A stretch of DNA of 64,000 nucleotides from CAZJLP01 sp964546955 (GCA_964546955.1 CAZJLP010000002.1:62001-126000); one strand, 5' to 3'; positions 1 to 8,892 are shown, counted from the first letter of the stretch. Made by a program: numbers and translations. The notes: generated by a model not told the origin, from the sequence alone.

Positions 1-92
1 GGCGTTTGGGCCGCGACGCGGGCCACTGCGATCGCGCCCAAGATCAAAGCGGCAAAACTGAGGGGAAGGGAAGAACAGCGAGCGTTACACAT
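1..92 (-). CDS. N-terminal fragment of a secreted protein (runs off left edge)
   Basis: Reading leftward from an ATG at 92, the frame stays open to the edge and encodes about 30 residues: a short polar start (MCNARCSS), a hydrophobic core (SFAALILGAIAVARV) and an AQT end that looks like a signal peptidase I site (VAAQ). This is a signal peptide, so the mature protein lies outside the window. The gene is divergent from the sugar transport operon, which would fit a secreted or outer-membrane carbohydrate protein, but that is only context. Function cannot be stated. Confidence 0.5.
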   Translation of the reverse strand, partial: MCNARCSSLPLSFAALILGAIAVARVAAQT

Positions 93-577
93 GGACGGGA
101 TCGAGAATCGGCTTTGCCGCCCGGGGGTTCGTGGGCTCCTAACGACGGGCGGCGTAGGGAAGAGAAGAATCCGATCAAGCCTTCGAAACGCCACGTGAAA
201 ACACCTCGGGGCCGTTGGCTTTTTGGGTGACTTGATTCCGCGTGAACAGGACCGAGGGAAACGCAGTCCGTCGGTTCCCTGCTCAAAGGTCGAAAGGGTC
301 CTCTTCGACCAGAGATTTGAAATTGCCGGTTGTTGGCGGCTCCCTTTAGAGATGCGGGTCTCTCGACCCGCCCCATGTTGCTTTCCGCCCCTCTGCTTCC
401 TTCGGCGCGCACCGCCGCGGCATCGCGCGCGTCTCGCCGGCTCTGCTTTCTGGACGCAAAGACTGGGAATTAACCTTAAGTGGCTATGGAGTGCGTTCTT
501 ACGATTTTGGTAAGCTTTGACGTCGTTCTTCCGTCCCGGGCTCTTCACTGTCCAGCCCCACCGTCGACCCCGCCCCC
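93..577. other. Divergent intergenic region
   Basis: About 485 bases separate the leftward signal-peptide gene from the rightward transporter operon. Short frames here look non-coding (proline/arginine-rich, no recognisable motif). A small hairpin lies at 354-371 (GCGGGT, 6-base loop, ACCCGC), and a weaker inverted repeat pairs AGGGAA near 256 with TTCCCT near 275. Promoters for both directions should lie here, but no confident -35/-10 pair was seen. Confidence 0.5.
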
Positions 578-1966
578 GTGAAGACGTCGTTCCTCAAGTA
601 CACCATCAACCTTTTTTCCCCCGGAATTTGGGCGATTCTCATGGTGATGATCGCGAGTTCGACCGCGGTCGCATTGAGGAAAGTGGCCGAACCGGCCGGC
701 CGTCAGTTTTGGGTCTCCGCGCCCCAGTTGCACCAGACTCACTTGAGCACCGTAGCCGATTGGAATCGCCGCAACCCGGACAGCCGCATCAGCATGACCC
801 GGCTCAGTTCCGGTGCGCTCGAGCGTCGCGTGATGTCAGGATTTCTGGCAGCAACTCCGACGGCCGATGTGATCGAGGTCCAGCGGTACATGGCTGGACG
901 CACATTTTCGGGGCCGCTCGAAAGCGTCGGCTGGCTCGATCTTACCGACCGTCTCCACGAGGAAGGCATCTACGAGCAGATCAACGAACCTTCGTTTGCC
1001 CTGTGGACGAGTCGCGGCCACATTTTCGGGCTGCCCCACGACGTGCACCCCGTGCTCCTGGCGTATCGGGCGGATTTAGTCGAAGCCGCGGGCATCGACG
1101 TTTCGAAAATCGAAACTTGGGAAGACTACTTTCGTCTGCTGCGACCCTTGATGCAGGACCTCGATGGCGACGGTCGGATTGATCGTTACCTGATCAATGC
1201 CTGGGAAACGGACGACGCGGGCATCGAGACGCTCTTCCTCCAGGCGGAGGGCAAGTATTTCGACGAGAACGATCGCCCCACCCTCAATCGACCGCGCAAT
1301 GCATGGATTATCTCGCGGCTCGTCTGCTGGTTTGCGGGTCCCAATCGCGTTGCCACGGAGGTGCCGCATCTTTTTGCGGCGGGCTATCAGATGAGGCTGC
1401 GCGGCGTGGTCGTGGGCTCGCTCATGCCCGATTGGATGACGCGGTTGTGGAAACGCGAGATGCCCACGCTGGCGGGCAAAATCAAGCTGATGCCCCTGCC
1501 CTCCTGGGAAAAGGGCGGGCGCAGGACGAGCGTCTGGGGCGGCACCATGCTTGGCATCGCCAAACGTTCCGGCCACATCGACGAGATCTGGCGCTTCGGA
1601 AAACAACTTTACCTGTCGCGGGAATCCGCGGAACGACTCTATCGGCAGACGGGGATCATCACGCCGGTGAAGACCTACTGGAACGAGAGTTTCTACGCCG
1701 AAACCGATCCCTATTACTCGAACCAGCGCGTCGGGCGTCTCTACATCGAGCAGGCGCCAAATATTCCGCGCCGTCCGTCCTCCCCGTTTTCGCGCATGGC
1801 CGAGGACAGCGTGGTGGAGGCCATCATCCGACTGAAGGAGTATGCGATCGCGAACAATTCCTTCGACCCTGAGCGACTCGAGCCGGAAGCCATGAGGCTG
1901 CTTGAAAAGATGCAGGCCCAGCTGGTTCGCCAGATTTCGCACAACCCCTTTCATCGCCAGCCTTGA
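578..1966 (+). CDS. ABC transporter extracellular solute-binding protein (family 1, sugar type)
   Basis: The 462-residue protein is the ligand-binding component of a carbohydrate importer. A GTG start follows a C-rich leader. Residues about 15-32 form a hydrophobic signal anchor (IWAILMVMIASSTAVAL). The rest resembles MalE/UgpB-type binding proteins: a DVIEVQRYMAG strand-helix element, a WLDLTDRL segment, the typical IFGLPHDVHPVLLAYRADL stretch, and a W-G-G motif (SVWGGTMLGIA) near residue 325. Its stop overlaps the start of the first permease by four bases (TTGA), so the three genes form one transcription unit. The substrate is unknown. There is no clear lipobox, so it may stay tethered by an uncleaved N-terminus. 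Confidence 0.88.
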   Translation: MKTSFLKYTINLFSPGIWAILMVMIASSTAVALRKVAEPAGRQFWVSAPQLHQTHLSTVADWNRRNPDSRISMTRLSSGALERRVMSGFLAATPTADVIEVQRYMAGRTFSGPLESVGWLDLTDRLHEEGIYEQINEPSFALWTSRGHIFGLPHDVHPVLLAYRADLVEAAGIDVSKIETWEDYFRLLRPLMQDLDGDGRIDRYLINAWETDDAGIETLFLQAEGKYFDENDRPTLNRPRNAWIISRLVCWFAGPNRVATEVPHLFAAGYQMRLRGVVVGSLMPDWMTRLWKREMPTLAGKIKLMPLPSWEKGGRRTSVWGGTMLGIAKRSGHIDEIWRFGKQLYLSRESAERLYRQTGIITPVKTYWNESFYAETDPYYSNQRVGRLYIEQAPNIPRRPSSPFSRMAEDSVVEAIIRLKEYAIANNSFDPERLEPEAMRLLEKMQAQLVRQISHNPFHRQP

Positions 1967-2847
1967 GATCGGTACGTTCATTTCCGCGTTGGGCTCCGTG
2001 GTTTTTTATCACGCCATTCCTGCTGAGCGCGTGCACGTTCATCCTCTGGCCCGTCGGCCAGTCGCTCGTGCTCTCCTTCCAACGCACGTTCGGCCCCGAG
2101 TTCACCAGCACGGTCGGTTTCGGAAACTTCCAGCTGCTGTTCGGCGACCCCTTGTTTTGGAAGGCCCTCGGAAACACGACGATGTATGTCAGCGGCGTCG
2201 TCCTCCTCCAACTTCCGCTCGCCCTCGGCCTTGCGATGCTCCTGAGCCATCCTGCCCTGCGCGGCCGGACGGTCTTTCGCTTGATTTTTTTCGCCCCGTA
2301 CATCGTCGGCGTGGCCTTCGGCTCGATCATCTTCGCGTTGGTTTTCGAAAAACGGACCGGTTTGTTGAACGTGGCGCTGCACGCGATCTTCCCGTCGTTC
2401 GATCCCGATTTTGGGTGGCTGCAGAACCATGTGATGCTGTCCTTGATCATGGCCAGCCTATGGCTGCATGTGGGCCACTCGATGGTCTACTTCCTGGCCG
2501 CCATTCAGCACGTGTCGCGTGAGCAACTCGAGGCTTCGGGCATCGATGGGGCCAATGCCTGGCAGCGGTTCCGGCATATCGTGCTCCCGGAGATCCGGCC
2601 TGTGCTCCAGTTCGTCATGGTCGTCTCGATCGTCAGCAGTTTCCAGGTCTTCGACCTGCCGTGGCTGCTGCTCAAGAATTCCGCGGGCCCGGAAAATGCC
2701 GGACTCACCCTGGTTGTCTACCTTTACCAACGCGGCTTTATCCACGGGGATCTTGGGTACGCGAGCGCGATCGGCTGGGCGATGTCCTTCGTGCTAATCG
2801 CGATCTCGCTAGTGTTTCGACGGAGCTTGAAACGGGAGGATGTGTGA
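1963..2847 (+). CDS. Carbohydrate ABC transporter permease (MalF/UgpA-like)
   Basis: This 294-residue inner-membrane protein has about six transmembrane segments. The first, near residues 12-31, is WFFITPFLLSACTFILWPVG. The ATPase-docking EAA loop is present at about residues 190-213 (EASGIDGAN, then IVLPEIRP). The TTG start lies inside the stop of the binding protein (overlap TTGA), indicating translational coupling. Length and fold fit the MalF/LacF/UgpA class of CUT1 importers. It pairs with the downstream permease. No ATP-binding subunit is encoded in this operon. Confidence 0.9.
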   Translation: MRSVRSFPRWAPWFFITPFLLSACTFILWPVGQSLVLSFQRTFGPEFTSTVGFGNFQLLFGDPLFWKALGNTTMYVSGVVLLQLPLALGLAMLLSHPALRGRTVFRLIFFAPYIVGVAFGSIIFALVFEKRTGLLNVALHAIFPSFDPDFGWLQNHVMLSLIMASLWLHVGHSMVYFLAAIQHVSREQLEASGIDGANAWQRFRHIVLPEIRPVLQFVMVVSIVSSFQVFDLPWLLLKNSAGPENAGLTLVVYLYQRGFIHGDLGYASAIGWAMSFVLIAISLVFRRSLKREDV

Positions 2848-3724
2848 GCCGATGAAACCGCGCCCCGAACCTTTTTCTCCCGCGGCTTTCGCGATCTCCG
2901 TGATTCACGTTCTGCTGGTCTTTTTCTCCGTGCTGACGCTGATCCCCTTCGTCTGGGTGCTGTGCTCCGCGTTGAAGAGCAAGGAGGACTTCTTCAGTTC
3001 CCTTTTCCTTCCGACCGGCCCCGGTTTTCTCGGAATCGCCTGGGAGCGCATCACGCTCGACAATTTTCGCGACTTGTTCGCCGACCTCGGCGCGGGGCGG
3101 GCCTTGATCAATTCCGCCTTCATCGCATCCGTCACGAGCATCGGCGCCACGCTGTTCTGCGCGATGGGCGGATACGCGCTGGCCAAGTTCCCTTTTCGCG
3201 CCCGGCTGTTTCTCACGAACGCCGTGATGACAATTCTGATCATCCCGCACGCGCTGCTGTTGGTGCCGGGCTATCAGCTCATCTACAATCTGGGCCTCTT
3301 GGACAGCTATGCCGGCCTCTTGCTGCCCGCGATGGCTCCGGCGACCGGTATATTCCTTTTTCGTCAGGCCATGCTGAATACCGTACCCACCGAACTCATC
3401 GAAGCGGCGCGCATCGACGGGGCGGGAGAGATCCGGATCTTCTTCACCTTGGTGCTTCCGCTCGTGCGCCCCATGGTGGGGGCGTTCATGATGCTGTCAT
3501 TCCTGGCCGGCTGGAACCGTTTCATCGAGCCCCAAATCATCCTGCAGAATCCCGACCGCTTTCCGCTTTCCGTGGTGCTCAACAATCTCCGGAGCATCTA
3601 CGGCATCGACTACGGCCTGATCACCGCGGGCACATTGCTGTCGATCGCGCCGGTAATCTGTCTCTTCCTGCTCTTGCAGAAAGAATTTATCTCCGGCCTC
3701 ACCTCCGGCGCGGTGAAGGGATAG
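2840..3724 (+). CDS. Carbohydrate ABC transporter permease (MalG/UgpE-like)
   Basis: This 294-residue second permease of the importer has about six transmembrane helices and an EAA motif at about residues 187-210 (EAARIDGAGE, then LVLPLVRP). Other MalG-class signs are the N-terminal LTLIPFVWVLCSALKS segment and the GGYALAKFPFRAR loop. The chosen ATG overlaps the end of the upstream permease by eight bases. A second ATG at 2852 is an alternative. A shared MsmK/UgpC-type ATPase encoded elsewhere is expected to energise the complex. Confidence 0.9.
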   Translation: MCEPMKPRPEPFSPAAFAISVIHVLLVFFSVLTLIPFVWVLCSALKSKEDFFSSLFLPTGPGFLGIAWERITLDNFRDLFADLGAGRALINSAFIASVTSIGATLFCAMGGYALAKFPFRARLFLTNAVMTILIIPHALLLVPGYQLIYNLGLLDSYAGLLLPAMAPATGIFLFRQAMLNTVPTELIEAARIDGAGEIRIFFTLVLPLVRPMVGAFMMLSFLAGWNRFIEPQIILQNPDRFPLSVVLNNLRSIYGIDYGLITAGTLLSIAPVICLFLLLQKEFISGLTSGAVKG

Positions 3725-3799
3725 TGTCCCTCTGGGCGGGATTTGAAGTTCGGATTCGGCGCAACCGTTACCGGTCGTACGCGGAGTCAGAACCGACGA

Positions 3800-3820
3800 C
3801 GGCGAGTCGGGACGCCTCGC
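3800..3820. repeat. GC-rich inverted repeat between convergent genes
   Basis: GGCGAG and CTCGCC flank a nine-base loop containing GGGACG, in the gap between the convergent permease and purK genes. It may act as a bidirectional terminator stem, but a T-run does not follow directly. It may equally be a member of the GGCGAG..GGGACG..CTCGCC intergenic repeat type. Confidence 0.4.
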
Positions 3821-3875
3821 CCTACCCTTCGACCTTCGTCGCTCTGTGGTCTCTGTGTCACGACGCTCGCTCTTT

Positions 3876-5015
3876 TTAGAGGGCGGCTTTGAGCGCGCGG
3901 GCTTTTTCGAACGCGGCATCGATGGTTTCGCCGCAGACAGTGAAATGGCCCATCTTGCGTCCCGGCTTCGGTTCGCGTTTCCCGTACAAATGCAATTTCG
4001 CGCTCGGTTCACCGAGCACCGCCTCCCAGTGGGGTTCGCCCACGACCTTGCCGTCGCGCCATTTCCACGAGTCGCCCAGAATATTCACCATTACCGCGGG
4101 CGAAACGACGGACACGTCCCCCAGTGGGAGGCCACAGATGGCGCGGACGTGCTGCTCGAACTGCGATGTGCGGCAGGCATCCATCGATGCGTGACCGGAA
4201 TTGTGCGGCCGGGGAGCCAATTCGTTGATCAATATCTCGCCTCGGTCGGTCAGAAACATTTCTACCGCGATCAGGCCGACCACCTTCAGTTTTTCCGCCA
4301 CTGCCAGACCGAGGTTCTCCGCTTCCACCCGGACCGCGTCGCTCACGCGCGCGGGGACGATCGAAAAATCAAGGATGTGCTTGGTGTGAATATTCTCGGC
4401 GATCGGAAAGGTACGCGCCTCGCCGTCCTTGTTGCGCGCGACCAGGACCGAGAGCTCGCACTTGAAATCGATATACTTTTCCACGACCGCGCGCTGTTTC
4501 GCGAACGCCTCGACCGCCTTCTTGGCGGACGCGTCGTCAGTGACTTTGATCTGGCCTTTACCATCGTACCCGAAGTCGGCCGTTTTCACGACGCAGGGGC
4601 TGCCGATTCGGCGGATGCCCGCCGCGAGGTCGTCATGGGCCTCCACTTCGGTAAACGGAACGTGCGGAAAACCGTGCTTTCTCAACCACGTCTTCTCGCG
4701 CATCCGGTTCTGACATACTTCGAGCACCGACCAATCCGGATGCAGTCGCACCAGTTTTTCGATCTTCCACAGCGGCTCCACCGGGATGTTTTCGAACTCG
4801 TAAGTGACTACGTCGCAGTTGCGGGCGAATTCGATCAACTTCTCCGTATCGGTGTAAGGCGCGTTGATTTCCACCGCGGCAACCTCCCCGGCCGGGGAGT
4901 GTCTGGCTGGCTCGAAAATGTGGACCCGATACCCCAGGCGCTCCGCCGCATGCGCAAGCATGCGCCCAAGCTGGCCACCGCCGAGTACACCGATCGTCTT
5001 GCCGGGAAGAATCAT
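3876..5015 (-). CDS. purK: N5-carboxyaminoimidazole ribonucleotide synthase
   Basis: PurK (379 residues) is an ATP-grasp enzyme that carboxylates AIR with bicarbonate and ATP in de novo purine synthesis. Diagnostic features are GVLGGGQLGRM at residues 9-19, a VVKTADFGYDGKGQ ATP-grasp loop near residue 150, ELSVLVARNKDGE, and the ELAPRPHNSGHASMDAC signature near residues 265-282. Length matches the family. It lies downstream of purE on the same strand after a 201-base gap, so PurE receives its N5-CAIR product. Confidence 0.96.
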   Translation of the reverse strand: MILPGKTIGVLGGGQLGRMLAHAAERLGYRVHIFEPARHSPAGEVAAVEINAPYTDTEKLIEFARNCDVVTYEFENIPVEPLWKIEKLVRLHPDWSVLEVCQNRMREKTWLRKHGFPHVPFTEVEAHDDLAAGIRRIGSPCVVKTADFGYDGKGQIKVTDDASAKKAVEAFAKQRAVVEKYIDFKCELSVLVARNKDGEARTFPIAENIHTKHILDFSIVPARVSDAVRVEAENLGLAVAEKLKVVGLIAVEMFLTDRGEILINELAPRPHNSGHASMDACRTSQFEQHVRAICGLPLGDVSVVSPAVMVNILGDSWKWRDGKVVGEPHWEAVLGEPSAKLHLYGKREPKPGRKMGHFTVCGETIDAAFEKARALKAAL

Positions 5016-5141
5016 GAAAGGCGGAAGTTGAAGACGGCGGCGTTAAGCCGCAAGTCTCAGGAAAAATGGCTTTGGCGCTCGGTCATTAGCTTGCGGCCCC
5101 TGCCGGGGACCAATCAGCTTCCGGTCAAGGCAACATCGACG

Positions 5142-5159
5142 GCTTGGGAAGGCCCAAGC
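5142..5159. repeat. Perfect hairpin between purE and purK
   Basis: GCTTGGG, a four-base AAGG loop and CCCAAGC form a perfect seven-pair hairpin in the 201-base gap. It lacks a T-run on either side, so it is unlikely to be a strong intrinsic terminator. It could be an mRNA processing or stability element, or part of a dispersed repeat. Confidence 0.45.
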
Positions 5160-5216
5160 GAGTCGGCGACTTGCCGACATAAAGCCGACCGCCGACCGCT
5201 GAAGCCGATCGCCCAC

Positions 5217-5705
5217 CTAGGGCAGCTTCGCGTCCAACACCTTGCTCGTCTGGCTGGCACGAAACGCGTCGAGTGCAGTCTTAATTCTTTTGTCCCCGGC
5301 CGAGAGAATCGAGGCGGCGAAAAGCGCGGCATTGATGGCCCCCGCTTTGCCGATCGCGAACGTGGCAACGGGCACTCCCCCTGGCATCTGGACAATCGAA
5401 AGCAGCGAGTCCACGCCTTTGAGCGTGTGGGACTCCACCGGAACGCCGAGCACCGGCAGCGGCGTCAGCGAGGCCGTCATCCCCGGAAGATGGGCGGCTC
5501 CACCCGCTCCCGCGATGATCACGCGCAGGCCGCGGCTTTCCGCGGTCTTGGCGTACTCGACCATTAACTCCGGCGTCCGATGCGCGCTGACCACCCGCTT
5601 CTCATAAACGATGCCGAGCCCATCCAGGGTTTGTGCAGCATGCTCGAGGGTGGCCCAGTCCGAGGTGCTGCCCATGATAATTCCTACGAGTGGTGGCGTT
5701 GACAT
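5217..5705 (-). CDS. purE: N5-carboxyaminoimidazole ribonucleotide mutase
   Basis: PurE (162 residues, class I length) converts N5-CAIR to CAIR in purine biosynthesis and forms an octamer in the cytoplasm. GIIMGSTSDW at residues 8-17 binds the nucleotide phosphate. SAHRTP at residues 40-45 carries the catalytic histidine. The glycine-rich IIAGAGGAAHLPGM stretch closes the active site. It is the upstream gene of a leftward purE-purK pair. Confidence 0.96.
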   Translation of the reverse strand: MSTPPLVGIIMGSTSDWATLEHAAQTLDGLGIVYEKRVVSAHRTPELMVEYAKTAESRGLRVIIAGAGGAAHLPGMTASLTPLPVLGVPVESHTLKGVDSLLSIVQMPGGVPVATFAIGKAGAINAALFAASILSAGDKRIKTALDAFRASQTSKVLDAKLP

Positions 5706-5905
5706 GCAGAAAAGCTATCGGCGATTGGCGCCTGGCTGTCAGCTGTGAAATCGGCGCGGACAGCGTTGGGCTATCGGCTATCAGCTTTCGGCTGTCGGAG
5801 CACGGGTTTGGTGTTCGGCCCGAACGCCGATCGGCGCCGTTTCATTCGGGCCGAAAGCTGAGAGCCGAATGCCGAATGCCGAATGCGCGGCGCGTCCCGC
5901 GCCGC
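5706..5905. repeat. Intergenic repeat cluster (GCTATCGGC / GCTTTCGGCT / GCCGAATGCC units)
   Basis: This 200-base gap is built from short related units. AGCTATCGGCGATTGGC is followed by GGCTATCGGCTATCAGC, then TTTCGGCTGTCGG. Inverted counterparts follow (GGGCCGAAAGCTGAGAGC), then GCCGAATGCC in tandem. The arms can pair over the whole length, giving a large imperfect cruciform. A GCGGCGCG..CGCGCCGC stem near 5888-5906 abuts the stop of the next leftward gene and may help terminate it. No coding potential is apparent. Confidence 0.6.
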
Positions 5906-7747
5906 CTACACCAACGGTACGCCTTTCGACAGCTTCACCACCACCGTGCCCGCGACCTTGTCATGCCACCCCTGACGTTCTCGGTCATAGGCGATCCAAA
6001 TAAATCCCAGCAGCAGGACGGCGGCGGAAAGAAAACAACCCAACGCACGCGCAATCGCCGTGGGCCAGTCAATCGGACGATCATCCAACCGCACGACTTT
6101 CAACCCACAGATGATCCCCCCGATCGTCGTGCCCTTCATTTTCCACATCGCCGCGGCATAGATGGCAAGCGCGGGTAGAATCACTTCTCCGACCCCGATG
6201 GGCCCGAGTATGATGGCCATCAAAATGCCGTCGAGGGCGAGCGCCGCCATGCGCTGCCAAAAAGTCGCACGGGGCAAAAGTGCAGTGGCGTCCGGCACTG
6301 CCCCGACGCTCGGTTGTACTCGCCGCAGCGGCTCGACGGGCGGAATGTCCGCGGCGGGAGGCGTGCTTTCTCCCGGCGAAAACGCGGTCTCCAGCGGGAC
6401 GGCAACCGGCGCCGGGCTGACGAAACCTGCGCTCGCTCCGCGGGAAGGAGGTGTGGCGCTCCAATTTGCCGGTCCCTTGGCGCCGGCTCGCGGCGACGAG
6501 CCCGTGGCTGCACTGTCTCCGAGCGGTCCTTCCGGCGGAGATACCGCGCGGCGGGGCTTCGCCAGCAGCGTGTACATGACCGCGCCAAAGCCGAAGAACC
6601 CGACCAGACTCCAGACCAGGAACCCGAAAAAGGGCACGCAATAAAGCGCCCCGATCACGACTCCCCCGAAGAGTACCGACACAGACACATGGCCCATCGG
6701 ACCAAGGAATCGCGCGAAGCGATGTCCAACCGTAGCGAGGACCACGGCACGGCCATAAATAGAGGCGAAAATCAAACCCGTGAAGATGAACGGCAGGACG
6801 AGGACGCCCACACCTGTCGCGGCAAGCAATACGATGACGATGGGGGCGCAAATCGTGCTGACCATGCCGGCCCAAAAAACTTTCCCCGGGTGATTGAGAA
6901 GATTACTCGAGCAGCGCTCGATTCCGGGGGCCATGGCAATGGCGAGCAGAATGTAGAAGAGGAGAATGCCCATCGCGGTGACCGTCAGCCACCGAAGGTC
7001 AGGCCCGATTGCATAGGGCCGGCCCCAGAGCAAACAGTTGTTCACCCAGGCGCGCAGCTTGCGCACCACCGGATGTCGAGGGTCCGAAAACGGATTGAAA
7101 TCCGTCACGCTCCCGTGAACGCGCGAGCCAGGATCGCGCACGAATGTACCAAAAATCACACGTACGTTGCCGTCGACCTCGGCGTTCGGCCCCAGTCTGA
7201 CATCGCCAAACACGGAGAAGACTTCGTTACTGGCGCCATTCACGACGACATCGCCAAAAACAGCGCCTGCTACCCCCCCCACGGTCCCATTTACGAGGGT
7301 GCTGCCGTTGAAGGAAAACGCGACGTCGCGAACTCCGCCGTCGACCGTGGTGGAGCCAAAGATCGAGACTACATCCAGCATCTTTTTTCCCTCAGGCACG
7401 GTATGATTGCCAAACGGAAAGTCGTCGTCCTGCCACTCGTGGCCATACCGAGATGGGCGGCCAGTCCAATCGGTACGGCGCCGCGAGCGCGGCTCACGAC
7501 CCTCGGGACCGCGTGACTCCACCTCGACCGGCGGCGCCACCGTGTCGTCAATTCGACGCAAAGGCGGTTCGGCTGCCGGTTGCTGTGGCGAAGTGGCAGC
7601 GTCGGGTCTCGCCGGCGAAGTAGAGGGAGGCGGAGGTTCGGGCGGCGGTAGCGGCTCTTGCGCGAACGCTCCGCCCGCGCCGAGCCCCCCATAGGCCGAA
7701 AAGCCAAGGGCCAGTCGAAGCAGGAGAAGAGAGGTTTGTTTCGTCAT
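5906..7747 (-). CDS. Bactofilin-like / RDD-domain membrane protein
   Basis: I chose the ATG at 7747 (613 residues) because it overlaps the upstream stop as TAATG and begins with a signal peptide (MTKQTSLLLLRLALGF, cleavage near FAQE). A Pro/Arg-rich linker follows. Residues about 110-210 carry glycine-rich beta repeats of the polymer-forming (bactofilin-like) kind, such as VFGDVVVNG and VFGDVRLGPNAEVDGNV. Several membrane helices lie in the middle, followed by a second Pro/Ala-rich linker. The C-terminal ~130 residues form an RDD domain (FWQRMAALALDGILMAIILG, then AYDRERQGWHDKVAGTVVV). It is the last gene of a sigma/anti-sigma operon, so it is probably regulated by or feeds that envelope-stress switch. 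The exact function is unknown. Confidence 0.75.
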   Translation of the reverse strand: MTKQTSLLLLRLALGFSAYGGLGAGGAFAQEPLPPPEPPPPSTSPARPDAATSPQQPAAEPPLRRIDDTVAPPVEVESRGPEGREPRSRRRTDWTGRPSRYGHEWQDDDFPFGNHTVPEGKKMLDVVSIFGSTTVDGGVRDVAFSFNGSTLVNGTVGGVAGAVFGDVVVNGASNEVFSVFGDVRLGPNAEVDGNVRVIFGTFVRDPGSRVHGSVTDFNPFSDPRHPVVRKLRAWVNNCLLWGRPYAIGPDLRWLTVTAMGILLFYILLAIAMAPGIERCSSNLLNHPGKVFWAGMVSTICAPIVIVLLAATGVGVLVLPFIFTGLIFASIYGRAVVLATVGHRFARFLGPMGHVSVSVLFGGVVIGALYCVPFFGFLVWSLVGFFGFGAVMYTLLAKPRRAVSPPEGPLGDSAATGSSPRAGAKGPANWSATPPSRGASAGFVSPAPVAVPLETAFSPGESTPPAADIPPVEPLRRVQPSVGAVPDATALLPRATFWQRMAALALDGILMAIILGPIGVGEVILPALAIYAAAMWKMKGTTIGGIICGLKVVRLDDRPIDWPTAIARALGCFLSAAVLLLGFIWIAYDRERQGWHDKVAGTVVVKLSKGVPLV

Positions 7748-8226
7748 TAAAGTGAGAAGTTCAGGTCCGAAGGGCCGCGCAGCAGGCGATAGATTAGGGT
7801 GCATACCGCGACTAGGAGTGCGTAAGCAGTGACCACCCCTCCGAGCGACAGCCAGAGGAGATAACCCGGAATCGCGGAGACTGCATCGGCGAGCGCGGTG
7901 CCCACGGCGGATATTACGGCACCAAACGACTGCAGCGGGGCAACCGTCTCTCGTAGTCTCGGCACGAAGGCTGAAAGCCCCTGGACCCCGAAAATCGCGA
8001 ATGCCACGGTCATTCCAGCGGCCCCGCCCGAAGCGAGGACGAATCCGGCCCGCACCAGCAGAGGCCAATGGCTCCACGACTTGCGCCACCACGGCCGGGC
8101 CTCGCGGCGCGCGACCTCCGAAAGGACGCGCTGCTCGAGCGATCGCGGCGCGCGACGCTCCGGGAGCCCGCGCAGGAGCCGGGCAATGCGGTTCTCGAGA
8201 TCGTCGGGTGTGGGTTCTCGATTCAT
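7747..8226 (-). CDS. Putative membrane anti-sigma factor
   Basis: The 159-residue protein has a cytoplasmic-looking charged N-terminus (DDLENRIARLLRGLPERRAP, about residues 8-27). Two hydrophobic segments follow, near residues 52-75 (LLVRAGFVLASGGAAGMTVAFAIF in part) and about 118-148. No zinc-binding HxxxCxxC motif is visible, so it is not a ZAS-type anti-sigma. The call rests on position: its start overlaps the stop of the ECF sigma gene (ATGA), and its stop overlaps the next start (TAATG). It could instead be another membrane regulator. Confidence 0.6.
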   Translation of the reverse strand: MNREPTPDDLENRIARLLRGLPERRAPRSLEQRVLSEVARREARPWWRKSWSHWPLLVRAGFVLASGGAAGMTVAFAIFGVQGLSAFVPRLRETVAPLQSFGAVISAVGTALADAVSAIPGYLLWLSLGGVVTAYALLVAVCTLIYRLLRGPSDLNFSL

Positions 8227-8822
8227 GGCGTGAAATGTTCTCGGCCGGCGCCGCTTCGCGTCAGGACGCCGGCGAGGGCGGTGCGGCCGCGCAAAATGTC
8301 GGTTTTCACCTTGGCGAGCGAGACCCCGAGTTTGTCCGCAATCTCGTCGTAAGGCATGTCCTCGAAGTGATAGAGCACCAGCGGCACCCGTTGGTGGGCG
8401 GGCAATTTGTTCAGCGCTCGCTCAACCCAGTCCCGACGCTCCTCGCTATCGATTTCGGAAAAAAAAGTGTCGGCCGCCGGGAACTCAACTGCCGTGGACT
8501 CGGCCGCGTTTTCGTCGTCCGCCCGGACGACCTCGGAAAAAAAACGCCAGCGCTTCCGATAACGCTGCAGGTGATTGAGGGAGAGATTAGTGGCCACCGT
8601 CTTCAGCCAACCGCCCGCCGTGGCACTGGCGGACAACTGCTCAAAGCGTTCATGGGCTTTTATAAACACTTCCTGGGCAATGTCCTCCGCCTGCGCGTCG
8701 CTGCCGACCAGCCGCACTGCGGTTGAAAAAACCATGTCCTGATACTTGCGCATGAAGGTCGGGAAATCGACCGGGGTCATCGGCCCCGTGGTTTGGGTTT
8801 GCACTGGCGAATCATCGTTCAT
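8223..8822 (-). CDS. ECF-type RNA polymerase sigma factor
   Basis: This 199-residue group 4 sigma factor is cytoplasmic and recruits RNA polymerase to alternative promoters. Region 2 lies at about residues 25-90 (YQDMVFSTAVRLVG, then AEDIAQEVFIKAHERF and the WLKTVATNLSLNHLQRYRKR segment). Region 4 lies at about 135-185 (LNKLPAHQRVPLVLYHFEDM, PYDEIADKLGVSLAKVKTDI). The interdomain linker is acidic and long. It heads a three-gene leftward operon with four-base and one-base overlaps, the usual layout for a sigma factor and its membrane antagonist. Confidence 0.93.
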   Translation of the reverse strand: MNDDSPVQTQTTGPMTPVDFPTFMRKYQDMVFSTAVRLVGSDAQAEDIAQEVFIKAHERFEQLSASATAGGWLKTVATNLSLNHLQRYRKRWRFFSEVVRADDENAAESTAVEFPAADTFFSEIDSEERRDWVERALNKLPAHQRVPLVLYHFEDMPYDEIADKLGVSLAKVKTDILRGRTALAGVLTRSGAGREHFTP

Positions 8823-8892
8823 GCCCAGAACACCGCACCCTGTCGCGAAGTTGCATTAAAGAGGTGCCCGGTGCGGGCGTCTGGCGCGAGCT

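Noticed and set aside
3846..5567. Rightward 573-residue frame over purK and purE
   Set aside because: Antisense to both enzymes, with Arg/His-rich composition and no domain.
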